From contig AP026969.1 in NCBI GenBank assembly GCA_027923965.1, forward strand, positions 682,001 through 746,000: DNA of 64,000 bases, given 5' to 3'. The translations under genes were made by a program, and so were the position numbers. Below are positions 26,508 to 34,550 of the stretch, piece after piece. The notes under the pieces were generated by a model. That model saw only the letters and a list, made by a program, of their open reading frames with translations, did no database searches and was not told the origin of the DNA. Position 1 is the first letter of the stretch; every line of letters begins with the position of its first letter. Source of the stretch: Comamonadaceae bacterium OS-1. GTDB lineage: Bacteria; Pseudomonadota; Gammaproteobacteria; Burkholderiales; Burkholderiaceae_C.

Positions 26508-28381
26508 GCGGTGGCTCCAGTAGAAAGCGGTGCGGGTTTGAGGATGTGGCTGGCGGTGTCGGCATGCAGGGCTTCGACCAGGGCGGCGCGGTGTTGCAGC
26601 ACCGCGCGCTGGTTGATCGAGCCCTTGTCGGTGATCTCGCCCTTGTCCAGCGAGGGCGGCTCGGCCAGCAGCAAGGCGCGGGCGATGCGGGTGGCGCTGC
26701 CGGTGGCGCTGGCGGCCAGGGTGTTGAGCAGGGTCTGGAAGTGGGCTTGCACCGGCGCGCTGTGCAGCACTTCGGCCATGCTGGCGCTGTCGGGCAGGCC
26801 GCTCATGCTGCGGCAGGCGGCGGTGGGCAGCAGCAACGCGCCGAGCTCTTTCATGTTGATGCCGGTGAGTACCACGTCTTGCACATAGGGTGCACCGGCG
26901 GCAATCACCTTGGCGCGCATGGGGCCCACGCTGACGAAGGTGCCGGTGCTGAGCTTGAAGTCTTCGGCGATGCGGCCGTCGAACTTCAGGCCCTGGTGCA
27001 GGTCGTTCGGGTCTATCCATTGCACCGCGTCGCCCGAGCAGAAGAAGCCCTCGTCGTCAAAGCTGTCGCGGGTGGCCTCGGGGTTGCGCCAGTAGCCGGG
27101 GGTGATGTTGGGGCCGCGGTAGCGGGCCTCGGTCTTGCCGTCCACGGGCACCAGCTTGAGCTCCAGGCCAGGCGCGGGCACGCCCACGTACCCGGCCTTG
27201 ACGTGGTGGCTGTTGACCCCCAGGCAGTAGGGCGTGCATTCGGTCATGCCCAGGCCGGTGTTCATCACGATGCGCTCGCCCACTTCGCGCTCGGCGGTAG
27301 CAAACAGCGCATCCCAGATCGGCTGCGACAGGGCGGCGGCGGCAAAGAAGAACATCTTGACGCGGCTGAGCAGGTTTTTGCGCAGCAGGTCGTCGGTCTG
27401 CATGGCTTCGGCCAGCACCTCGAAGCCGGTGGGCACGTTGAAGTAGACGGTGGGCGCAATTTCGCGCAGGTTGCGGATGGTTTCCGCCATGCCCTTGGGC
27501 GTGGGTTTGCCTTCGTCCAGGTACAGGGTGCCGCCGTTGTAGATGACGATGCCAAAGTTGTGGTTGCCGCCAAAGGTGTGGTTCCAGGGCAGCCAGTCCA
27601 CCAGCACCAGCGGGGTCTCGGCCATCACCGGCATGGCCTGGTTCATCTGCTGCATGTTGGCGCTCCACATGCCGTGCGTCACGATCACCGCCTTGGGCAG
27701 CTTGGTCGAGCCCGAGGTGAACATGAACTTGGCAATGTGGTCGCCAGTGATGGCGGCGTGCGCTGCATCCACCGCCGGGGTGGCGGGGGTGTTGAGCAGC
27801 GTGCTGAAGGGCATGGTGCTGCGCCCGGGGATGCTGCCGCTGCCCAGCACCACGTGCACGTCGGGCCCCACGGTGGTGGTGATGGCGCGGGCAAAGCGTT
27901 CGCCGTTGCTGGCAAACACCAGGCCGGGGGTCAGCGTGGTCAGTACGTGGCGTAGCTTGTCGAAGTCTTGGCTGATGGTGCTGTAGGCGGTGGACACGGT
28001 GCACTGCGGTACACCGGCCACCAGGCAGCCCAGCGACAGCAGGGCGTGGTCCAGGTCGTTTTCGCTCAGGATCACCACGGGCCGCTCGGGGCTGAGGTCC
28101 AGCCCGTGCAGGGCCTGGGCAATGTTGCGGGCCGATTGCCAGGCCTGTGCATACGTGATGTGCCGCCAGTCGCCCAGGCTGCCGTCGGCGTTTTTCACGC
28201 GCTGGGCCATCCAGGTCTGGTCGGGCGTGGTCTGGGCCCAGTGCGCCAGCCGGTCGGTCAGGCGGGTGGGGTAGGGCTGCAGGTCTTGCGCGGCCCGCAC
28301 ATAACGCACGCCTTCGGGCGTGTCACGGGTGGTGACATGGGTGACGCCGAAGCGCAGGGGGCGGTAGGTGGGGGCGGACAT
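26504..28381 (-). CDS. fcs: feruloyl-CoA synthase
   Basis: 625-residue ANL ligase matching the feruloyl-CoA synthase group: MSAPTYRPLRFGVTHVT, the phosphate loop MFTSGSTKLPKAV near 229, DWLPWNHTFGGNHNFG near 276 and LGMTECTPYC near 395. It activates hydroxycinnamates with ATP and CoA. No vanillin dehydrogenase is near, so the product likely enters beta-oxidation rather than retro-aldol cleavage. It is upstream of, and coupled to, the SDR gene. Confidence 0.9.
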   Translation of the reverse strand: MSAPTYRPLRFGVTHVTTRDTPEGVRYVRAAQDLQPYPTRLTDRLAHWAQTTPDQTWMAQRVKNADGSLGDWRHITYAQAWQSARNIAQALHGLDLSPERPVVILSENDLDHALLSLGCLVAGVPQCTVSTAYSTISQDFDKLRHVLTTLTPGLVFASNGERFARAITTTVGPDVHVVLGSGSIPGRSTMPFSTLLNTPATPAVDAAHAAITGDHIAKFMFTSGSTKLPKAVIVTHGMWSANMQQMNQAMPVMAETPLVLVDWLPWNHTFGGNHNFGIVIYNGGTLYLDEGKPTPKGMAETIRNLREIAPTVYFNVPTGFEVLAEAMQTDDLLRKNLLSRVKMFFFAAAALSQPIWDALFATAEREVGERIVMNTGLGMTECTPYCLGVNSHHVKAGYVGVPAPGLELKLVPVDGKTEARYRGPNITPGYWRNPEATRDSFDDEGFFCSGDAVQWIDPNDLHQGLKFDGRIAEDFKLSTGTFVSVGPMRAKVIAAGAPYVQDVVLTGINMKELGALLLPTAACRSMSGLPDSASMAEVLHSAPVQAHFQTLLNTLAASATGSATRIARALLLAEPPSLDKGEITDKGSINQRAVLQHRAALVEALHADTASHILKPAPLSTGATA

Positions 28382-28404
28382 GGTGGTCTCGATCGCTGGT
28401 GTTT

Positions 28405-29193
28405 TTAGGCTTTTTGGACTTTGGCTGCCCGTCCGTCCAGGAAGGCGCGCACGCGTTCCTTGGCTTCGGGCGCGCTCTGGGCAATCGCGGCCATCATGGC
28501 TTCGGTAAGGAAGCCCTGGTCGGCCGGTTGCTCGGCGATGCGGGGCAGGGCGTGCATCAGCGCGTAGTTGGTCAGCGGTGCGTTTTGGGCGATGCGCTTG
28601 GCCAGTTCCAGTGCCTTGGCAAAGGCTTCGCCGTTGGGCACCAGGTACTGCGCCATGCCGATGCGTTCGCCGTCGGCCGCGTTGTAGACGCGGCCCGTCA
28701 TCATCATGTCGGTCATGCGGGCGGTGCCGATCAGGCGCGGAATGCGCACTGCGCCGCCACCACCCACAAAGATGCCCCGCGAGCCTTCGGGCAGGGCGTA
28801 GAAGGTGGACTCATCGGCCACACGGATGTGGCAGGCGCTGGCCAGCTCCAGCCCGCCGCCGACCACCGCGCCATGCAGCGCCGCCACCACCGGCACCGGG
28901 CCGAACTGCACGCGCTCCAGCGCGGCGTGCCACATGCGGGAATGGTGCAGGCCCTGGCCTGCGTCGCGGTCTTTCAGTTCGCTCAGGTCCAGGCCGGAAC
29001 AGAAGTGCGGGCCTTCGCCGTCGAGGACGGCGGCACGCACGCTGGCGGGCAGGCCGTCGAGCAGGTTGCGCAACGCCAGGATCAGGCCGTCGTTCAGCGC
29101 GTTGCGCTTGGTGGGGCGGGTCAGGCGGATGACCGCGATTTCTCGGTCGTCGCCGCAGATTTCAAGAGAGATGTCAGGGTTGTGTGTAGTCAT
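28405..29193 (-). CDS. enoyl-CoA hydratase/crotonase family
   Basis: 262 residues. Oxyanion-hole segments are FCSGLDLSEL near residue 65 and HGAVVGGGLELASACHIRVA near 107, with a catalytic-glutamate region LPEGSRGIFVGGGG near 134. It heads the leftward operon, and would hydrate the aryl-propenoyl-CoA made by Fcs or the acyl-CoA dehydrogenase. A hydratase-lyase (Ech) role is a less favoured alternative because the oxidising SDR and thiolases are present. Confidence 0.88.
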   Translation of the reverse strand: MTTHNPDISLEICGDDREIAVIRLTRPTKRNALNDGLILALRNLLDGLPASVRAAVLDGEGPHFCSGLDLSELKDRDAGQGLHHSRMWHAALERVQFGPVPVVAALHGAVVGGGLELASACHIRVADESTFYALPEGSRGIFVGGGGAVRIPRLIGTARMTDMMMTGRVYNAADGERIGMAQYLVPNGEAFAKALELAKRIAQNAPLTNYALMHALPRIAEQPADQGFLTEAMMAAIAQSAPEAKERVRAFLDGRAAKVQKA

Positions 29194-29220
29194 GGTGTGC
29201 TCTTCGTTGGTTGGATTATG

Positions 29221-29235
29221 GTTATGAAAAATAAC
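29221..29235. promoter_or_regulatory. candidate MarR-type operator, hydratase side
   Basis: GTTATGAAAAATAAC has perfect GTTAT/ATAAC arms, 28 bases upstream of the hydratase ATG. A second near-identical site lies exactly 80 bases away centre to centre. Assignment to the MarR regulator at 18 kb is inference. Confidence 0.55.
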
Positions 29236-29300
29236 TAAAACAAGATGGATTGGAGGCTCTATCGTAGGTGCTTTCCCTAGCTTTTAGGACCCGAAATATA

Positions 29301-29315
29301 GTTATGATAAATAAT
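29301..29315. promoter_or_regulatory. candidate MarR-type operator, thiolase side
   Basis: GTTATGATAAATAAT matches the first site with one arm mismatch, 33 bases upstream of the thiolase ATG, mirroring the other operator's placement. Confidence 0.55.
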
Positions 29316-29347
29316 CAAATTTGCCCGTTTGGGCGCAAGGAGAAGCC

Positions 29348-30553
29348 ATGTCCGCATACATCCCCTACGGGGTTTACTGGTCTACCCCGTTTGCCAAATG
29401 GCAGGGTTCGCTGGCCAACCTGAATGCTTTGCCGCTGGCCGCCAGCGTAGGCAAGCAAGCCCTGGCCGCACGCGGCTTTGACATGGCGCAGATCGACCTG
29501 GCCATCCTGGGCCTGACCAATCCGCAAAAAGGCAGCTTCTACGGCCTGCCGTACGTCACCGGCCTGATGGGCATCGACCGCGTGGCCGGGCCGACCATCC
29601 AGCAGGCCTGCGCCACCAGTGTGCGCGCCCTGCAGATGGCGGCGCAGGAAGTGCAGTGCGGCACCGCCAGCAGCGCGCTGCTGGTGATGGCCGACCGCCA
29701 GTCCAACGGCCCGGTGGTTTACTACCCCGACTCCAGCGGTACCGGCGGCTATGGCGTGACCGAGCACTGGGTGCCCGACAACATGGGCCATGACCCGTAC
29801 GCCAAAAACCCCATGCTGCAAACCGGCGAAAACGTGGCCGCGCGTTACGGCATCAGCACTGCCGAGCAACACGACCTCAAGCTGCACCGCTACGGCCAGT
29901 ACCAGCAGGCGCTGGCTGACGACCGGGCGTTTCAGAAGCGGTATATGGCCGATGTGCCTTTGACCGACTCCAAGTTCCGCAAGCAAACCGGTGTGCTGAG
30001 TGCCGACGAAGGCATCTTCCCCACCACCGCCGAAGGGCTGGCGAAATTGAAGCCGGTCAAAGAAGGCGGCACGGTGACCTTCGGCGGCCAAACCCACCCA
30101 GCCGACGGCAATGCCGGGGCTATCGTCACCACACGCGACCTGGCCCGCGCCGCATCCTTGAACCCGAACATCGAAGTGGAAATCCTGGGCTTCGGCCAGG
30201 CCCGCGTGGAGCCCGGCTACATGCCCATGGCCCCGTCGCCCGCCGCCTTTAACGCCCTCAAAAACGCAGGTCTGTCGATTGCCGACATCCACGCCATCAA
30301 AACCCACAACCCCTTCGCGGTGAACGACATCGCCCTGGCCCGCGACACCGGTTTTGCCTGGGAAAAGATGAACAACTATGGCAGCTCCATCATCTGGGGC
30401 CACCCGCAAGCCCCCACCGGCCTGCGCGCCATCATCGAGCTGATCGAAGAGCTGGTGCTGCGCGGCGGCGGCGTGGGCCTGTTCACCGGCTGCGCAGCGG
30501 GTGACAGCGGCTATGCAACCATTCTTCGTGTCACCGACCGGACCAAGGCGTAA
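29348..30553 (+). CDS. thiolase-family acyltransferase (first of two)
   Basis: 401 residues of the thiolase fold. The acylated cysteine is in QQACATSVRAL near residue 96, HNPFAVND near 319, GHPQAPTGLR near 354 and CAAGDSGYA near 387 complete the site. The start MSAYIPYGVYW at 29348 has AGGAG in front. It opens the rightward operon and probably cleaves a 3-oxoacyl-CoA or forms an acetyl transfer product. Sequence departs from classic AtoB-like thiolases (QAPTG where LAATG is usual), so it may have a special substrate. Confidence 0.85.
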   Translation: MSAYIPYGVYWSTPFAKWQGSLANLNALPLAASVGKQALAARGFDMAQIDLAILGLTNPQKGSFYGLPYVTGLMGIDRVAGPTIQQACATSVRALQMAAQEVQCGTASSALLVMADRQSNGPVVYYPDSSGTGGYGVTEHWVPDNMGHDPYAKNPMLQTGENVAARYGISTAEQHDLKLHRYGQYQQALADDRAFQKRYMADVPLTDSKFRKQTGVLSADEGIFPTTAEGLAKLKPVKEGGTVTFGGQTHPADGNAGAIVTTRDLARAASLNPNIEVEILGFGQARVEPGYMPMAPSPAAFNALKNAGLSIADIHAIKTHNPFAVNDIALARDTGFAWEKMNNYGSSIIWGHPQAPTGLRAIIELIEELVLRGGGVGLFTGCAAGDSGYATILRVTDRTKA

Positions 30554-30556
30554 ACC

Positions 30557-31804
30557 ATGCAACACTTTTCAGCCAAATTAGACGCGTGGATCGTGGACGG
30601 CGTGCGCACGCCGTTGGTGGACTACTGCGGCCCCCTGGGCGGCGTATCGCCCACCGACATGGGTATCAAGGTGGCCCGCGCCGTGTTCGCGCGCAGCGGT
30701 GTGCCCGCGGCGGATGTGGACTCGGTCGTCACCGGCTCCATGGCGCAGGCCGACTTCGATGCCTTTGTGCTGCCGCGCCACATCGGCCTGTACGCGGGCG
30801 TGCCCATCGCCACGCCTTCCATCCTGGTGCAGCGCATCTGCGGCACCGGCTTTGAGCTGTTCCGCCAGGCCGCCGACCAGATCACCCTGGGCTATGCCAA
30901 TTTGGCTCTGGTGGTCGGCACCGAGTCCATGACGCGCAACCCCATTGCCGCCTACACCCACCGCAGCGGCTTCCGGCTGGGCGCGCCGGTGGAGTTCAAA
31001 GACTTCTTGATCGAAGCCCTGACCGATACCGCAGGCCCGGTCACCATGATCGAAACGGCGGAGAACCTGGCGAAGAAATACGGCATCACCCGCGCCGATG
31101 TAGATGCGTATGCCGCGCTGTCGTTCGAGCGCGCCCTGAAGGCCCAGGCCGATGGCTTCCTGGCGGGCGAGATCGTGCCCGTCACCAGTGAAAAGTTTGA
31201 ACTGCCCGGCTACGCCACCCGCGGCATCCAACTGCCGCGCAAGGTGGCCCAGCTGGACCGCGACACCCATCCGCGCCCCTCACCGCTGGAGGCCTTGGCA
31301 GGCCTGCGCACCGTCTACCCCGGCGGCGTGCAAACCGCGGGCAACAGCTCGGCCCTGGTCGATGGTGCGGTGGGCGCGCTGGTCGCCAGCGATGCCTACG
31401 TGCGGAAAAACGGCCTCCAGCCGCTGGCCCGTTTGCGCGGTGCCGCCGCCGCCGGAGTGCCGCCCGAACTGATGGGCATCGGCCCCGCGCCCGCCATCCG
31501 TGCCCTGCTGGAACGCTGCGGCCTGACGCTGGACGACATTGGCCTGTTCGAGATCAACGAGGCCCAGGGCGCGCAAACCATTGCGGTGGAGCGCGAGCTG
31601 GGCCTGGACCGCGACAAGCTGAACGTCAACGGCGGCGCGATTGCGCTGGGCCACCCCCTTGCCGCCACCGGCGTGCGCCTCACCGTCACCCTGGCCCGCG
31701 AACTGCGCCGCCGGGGGCTGCGCTACGGCATCTCGTCCGCCTGCGTGGGCGGTGGCCAAGGCATGGCACTGCTGATCGAAAACCCTGAATATTTGAAAGA
31801 CTGA
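30557..31804 (+). CDS. acetyl-CoA C-acyltransferase (thiolase)
   Basis: 415 residues. Active-site cysteines VQRICGTGFEL near residue 95 and SSACVGGGQGMA near 396, plus NEAQGAQ and GHPLAATGVRL, are canonical. ATG follows the first thiolase by 3 bases. It likely splits the aryl-3-oxopropionyl-CoA into aroyl-CoA and acetyl-CoA. Two adjacent thiolases could divide aromatic and short-chain substrates. Confidence 0.9.
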   Translation: MQHFSAKLDAWIVDGVRTPLVDYCGPLGGVSPTDMGIKVARAVFARSGVPAADVDSVVTGSMAQADFDAFVLPRHIGLYAGVPIATPSILVQRICGTGFELFRQAADQITLGYANLALVVGTESMTRNPIAAYTHRSGFRLGAPVEFKDFLIEALTDTAGPVTMIETAENLAKKYGITRADVDAYAALSFERALKAQADGFLAGEIVPVTSEKFELPGYATRGIQLPRKVAQLDRDTHPRPSPLEALAGLRTVYPGGVQTAGNSSALVDGAVGALVASDAYVRKNGLQPLARLRGAAAAGVPPELMGIGPAPAIRALLERCGLTLDDIGLFEINEAQGAQTIAVERELGLDRDKLNVNGGAIALGHPLAATGVRLTVTLARELRRRGLRYGISSACVGGGQGMALLIENPEYLKD

Positions 31805-31805
31805 C

Positions 31806-33377
31806 ATGCAAATCATCACTGCCGCACAAGCCGGCGCACTCATCCCAGACAACGCCACCATCTTCCTGGGCGGCCTGGCCGTGACCAGCCTGCCCGAGGA
31901 GGTACTCAAGGGCGTGGAGCAGACCTTTTTGGGCACCGGCCACCCGCGCAACCTCACCACCTGGGCCTGCGGAGCCATCGGCAACAGCAAGGACGCAGGC
32001 ATGGTCCACTTCGCCCACCCCGGCATGATCAAGCGCACCATCGCGGGCCACTTCGGCCAGACCGGTGCCGAGATGATGAAGATGGTGTTTGCGGGCGAGG
32101 TCGAGGCCTACAACTTCCCGCAGGGCAGCCTGTCGCACCTCACGCGCCACATCGCCAGCCGCAGCCCCGGCCTGCTGACCAAGGTGGGCCTGGGCACTTT
32201 TGTGGACCCGCGCATCGAAGGCGGCAAGCTCAACAGCCAGTCCACCGAAGACCTGGTGAAGCTGGTCGAGTTTGCGGGCGAAGAATGGCTGTTCTACCCC
32301 TGCCCCCAAATCGACGTGGCCATCATCCGCGGCACGCTGGCCGATGAAAACGGCAACATCACGCTGGACAAAGAGGGCGTGCTGCTGGAGCAGATCAACA
32401 TCGCCCACGCGGCCAAGGCCTGCGGCGGCATCGTCATCGCCCAGGTGGAGCGCATCGTGCAAGCGGGCAGCCTGCACCCCAAGGCGGTGAAGATCCCCGG
32501 CGTGTCGGTGGACTACGTGGTGGTCAGCCAGCCCGAAAACCACATGCAGACCATCGCCACCCAGTTCAACCCCGCCCTGTGCGGCGACGTGCGCGTGCCC
32601 ACCAGCTCGCTGGAACCCATGGCGCTGGACGAGCGCAAGGTCATCGCACGCCGCACCGCCATGGAGCTCAAGCCCGGTGCCATCACCAACCTGGGCATCG
32701 GCATCCCCGCCGGGGTGCCGTCGGTGGCGGCCGAAGAGGGTGTGTCGGACCAGCTCACCCTGAGCATCGAGAGCGGCATCACCGGCGGCATCCCCGCGCA
32801 GCTGGGCGACTTTGGCGTGGCCTACAACGCCGAGGCCATCATCGAGCAGTCGCTGCAATTCGACTTCTACGACGGCGGCGGCCTGGATGCCAGCTTTCTG
32901 GGCCTGGCCCAGGCCGACTACTGGGGCAACGTCAACGTGAGCAAGTTCAATGGCCGCCCGGTGGGCTGCGGCGGCTTCGTCAACATCACCCGCTCCACCA
33001 AGAAACTGGTGTTCTGCGGCACCTTCACCGCCGGTGGTTTGAAGGTGCAGGTCGCCGACGGCCAGCTCACCATCCTGCAAGAAGGCAAGTCGCGCAAGTT
33101 CATCGAAAAGGTCGAGCAAATCACCTTCAACGGCCACGATGCCGCCCTGCGCCAGCAAGAAGTGCTGTTCGTCACCGAGCGCGCCGTGTTCCAGCTCACC
33201 ACCGACGGCCTGGAGCTGACCGAGATCGCCCCCGGCGTGGACCTGGAGCGTGACGTGCTGGCCCACATGGGCTTCAAGCCCATCATGAAGAACGTCAAGA
33301 CCATGGACGCGGGGCTGTTCAGCGCGCAGTGGGGCGGGCTGGCGAAGGCGATGGCGAGCAAGGCTGTGCAGGGCTAG
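31806..33377 (+). CDS. acyl-CoA:acetate/3-ketoacid CoA-transferase, fused alpha-beta
   Basis: 523 residues containing both halves of a family I CoA-transferase. The glycine-rich AGALIPDNATIFLGGLAVTSLPEEVL opens the alpha half, and the beta half has NLGIGIPAGVPSVA with the catalytic glutamate in LSIESGITGG near residue 323. It is the YdiF-like fused form. In this operon it could recycle CoA from the aroyl-CoA or activate the starting acid without ATP. The ATG is one base after the thiolase stop. Confidence 0.88.
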   Translation: MQIITAAQAGALIPDNATIFLGGLAVTSLPEEVLKGVEQTFLGTGHPRNLTTWACGAIGNSKDAGMVHFAHPGMIKRTIAGHFGQTGAEMMKMVFAGEVEAYNFPQGSLSHLTRHIASRSPGLLTKVGLGTFVDPRIEGGKLNSQSTEDLVKLVEFAGEEWLFYPCPQIDVAIIRGTLADENGNITLDKEGVLLEQINIAHAAKACGGIVIAQVERIVQAGSLHPKAVKIPGVSVDYVVVSQPENHMQTIATQFNPALCGDVRVPTSSLEPMALDERKVIARRTAMELKPGAITNLGIGIPAGVPSVAAEEGVSDQLTLSIESGITGGIPAQLGDFGVAYNAEAIIEQSLQFDFYDGGGLDASFLGLAQADYWGNVNVSKFNGRPVGCGGFVNITRSTKKLVFCGTFTAGGLKVQVADGQLTILQEGKSRKFIEKVEQITFNGHDAALRQQEVLFVTERAVFQLTTDGLELTEIAPGVDLERDVLAHMGFKPIMKNVKTMDAGLFSAQWGGLAKAMASKAVQG

Positions 33378-33399
33378 GGTAGGCGATCGGCTTCTGGTG

Positions 33400-33464
33400 A
33401 TTTGCTTCTAAAATAATAGCTGCTTGTGCCCATTCCATAAACGCAGGCAGCCTATTTCTCATAA
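33400..33464 (+). repeat. dispersed intergenic repeat, copy 8
   Basis: TTGCTTCTAAAATAATAGCT, then TGCCCATTCCATAAACGCAG; lies between the CoA-transferase and the PPC-domain gene. Confidence 0.7.
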
Positions 33465-33469
33465 ATCCC

Positions 33470-33889
33470 ATGCAAACCCTCCCCCTGCGCCTCAGCCCCG
33501 GCCAAGACCTGCGCCAAGCCTTGGAGGCCGCCGTGCGCGGCCAGAATTGCCAGGCGGCTTTTGTGCTCTCGGGCATCGGTAGCCTGTCTACGGCCGGTCT
33601 GCGCTTTGCCGGGGCGGAGCAACCGCAGCGGCTGGCGGGGGACCTGGAAATCCTCAGCCTGGCGGGCACGGTGGCGGTGGACGGGGAGCGCAGCAGTTCG
33701 CACCTGCACATGGCGGTGTCTACCGCGACCGGGGCGGTGCTGGGCGGGCATGTGGCGGCGGGCTGCACCGTGCGGACCACGGCGGAGGTGCTGCTGGCGC
33801 TGTTGCCCGAGTGGGCGTTTGTGCGCGCGCTGGATGCGGCAACGGGGTTTGACGAGCTGGTGGTGCGGTGGCGCTCGGGCGGGGCGTGA
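33470..33889 (+). CDS. PPC/DUF296 domain protein
   Basis: 139 residues forming a single PPC domain: LRLSPGQDLRQALEAAV, FVLSGIGSLSTAGLRF, the metal-binding SHLHMAVSTATGAVLGGHV near residue 78. In plants the domain is joined to AT-hooks; bacterial forms lack them and the function is unknown, despite the frequent label of DNA-binding protein. The ATG follows the repeat copy closely, so the promoter or leader may include repeat sequence. Confidence 0.85.
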   Translation: MQTLPLRLSPGQDLRQALEAAVRGQNCQAAFVLSGIGSLSTAGLRFAGAEQPQRLAGDLEILSLAGTVAVDGERSSSHLHMAVSTATGAVLGGHVAAGCTVRTTAEVLLALLPEWAFVRALDAATGFDELVVRWRSGGA

Positions 33890-33915
33890 GTGGTTACCGG
33901 AATGTTGTATTTAAA

Positions 33916-33984
33916 ATGCATATTGCATAAATTTTTATCTTTTATCAAAATTTATGTGGCATATTCGGTATTCATATTGAATAC
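33916..33984. promoter_or_regulatory. AT-rich promoter region with three palindromes
   Basis: In a GC-rich setting this segment is mostly A/T. It holds ATGCA-TAT-TGCAT (33916-33928), ATAAATTTT with its complement 11 bases later (33927-33955) and GTATTC-ATATT-GAATAC (33968-33984), the last ending 8 bases before the HTH gene. Such nested repeats suit autoregulation by the HTH protein. Confidence 0.55.
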
Positions 33985-33992
33985 AGAGTGAA

Positions 33993-34550
33993 ATGATGGC
34001 TTCATCGGGAATCAAGTCGCGGCTGAGCCACGCGCAGTGGTCGCTCAAGCCGCAAGACCTGGCCATGGCTTTCAAGCTGGTCAGTTTGGCGGGGCAGCGC
34101 TTGCCCTATGTGGCCTTGGCAGAGGCCTTGCAGTTGTCGCAATTTGAGGCGCATGCCTGCATGGCGCGGCTCAGCGCTGCGCGGCTGTTGGCCGAGGTGA
34201 ACGAGGTGCCAACCCTGGTGATGGCCGCATTCCGGCCGATGGTGCTGCTGGGGGCTCCGTATTTTTTCCCGGCGGTGCGCGGCGGGCTGGTCATGGGTTT
34301 CCCCACAGCGTACGGGGTGGAGCCGATCCAATCCAAGGTGTTGTTTGCCGATGACATGCCACCGGTATGGCCGCACGCGGATGGCCCGGTGCGGGGCATG
34401 GCCTTGCTGCCGTTGTACCCCAAGCTTCCGCTGGCTGCGATGAAAGACCCCACGCTTTACACCTTGCTGGCTTTGTTTGACGCACTGCGCATCGGCCAGG
34501 CCCGCGAGCGGGAAATGGCGCGGCAACTTTTAGAAGAGCGGCTGGTGTGA
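33993..34550 (+). CDS. HTH-type putative antitoxin of AbiE-like pair
   Basis: 185 residues. The N-terminal 70 residues read as a winged helix (SLKPQDLAMAFKLVSLAGQRLPYVALAEALQLSQFEAHACMARLSAARLL), followed by a beta-rich part (ALLPLYPKLPLAAM) and a basic C-terminus. I do not recognise a named family. Gene order with the following nucleotidyltransferase, one-base coupling and the palindromes upstream resemble AbiEi/AbiEii antitoxin-toxin operons. An antitoxin role is inferred. Confidence 0.6.
   Translation: MMASSGIKSRLSHAQWSLKPQDLAMAFKLVSLAGQRLPYVALAEALQLSQFEAHACMARLSAARLLAEVNEVPTLVMAAFRPMVLLGAPYFFPAVRGGLVMGFPTAYGVEPIQSKVLFADDMPPVWPHADGPVRGMALLPLYPKLPLAAMKDPTLYTLLALFDALRIGQAREREMARQLLEERLV

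Noticed and set aside
24483..26888. 801-codon plus-strand frame
   Set aside because: Antisense shadow of the MFS, SDR and fcs genes; composition is that of an out-of-frame high-GC reading.
28405..29193. Calling the crotonase a feruloyl-CoA hydratase-lyase (ech)
   Set aside because: No vanillin dehydrogenase nearby, and a hydroxyacyl-CoA dehydrogenase and thiolases are present, which favours a hydratase in beta-oxidation.
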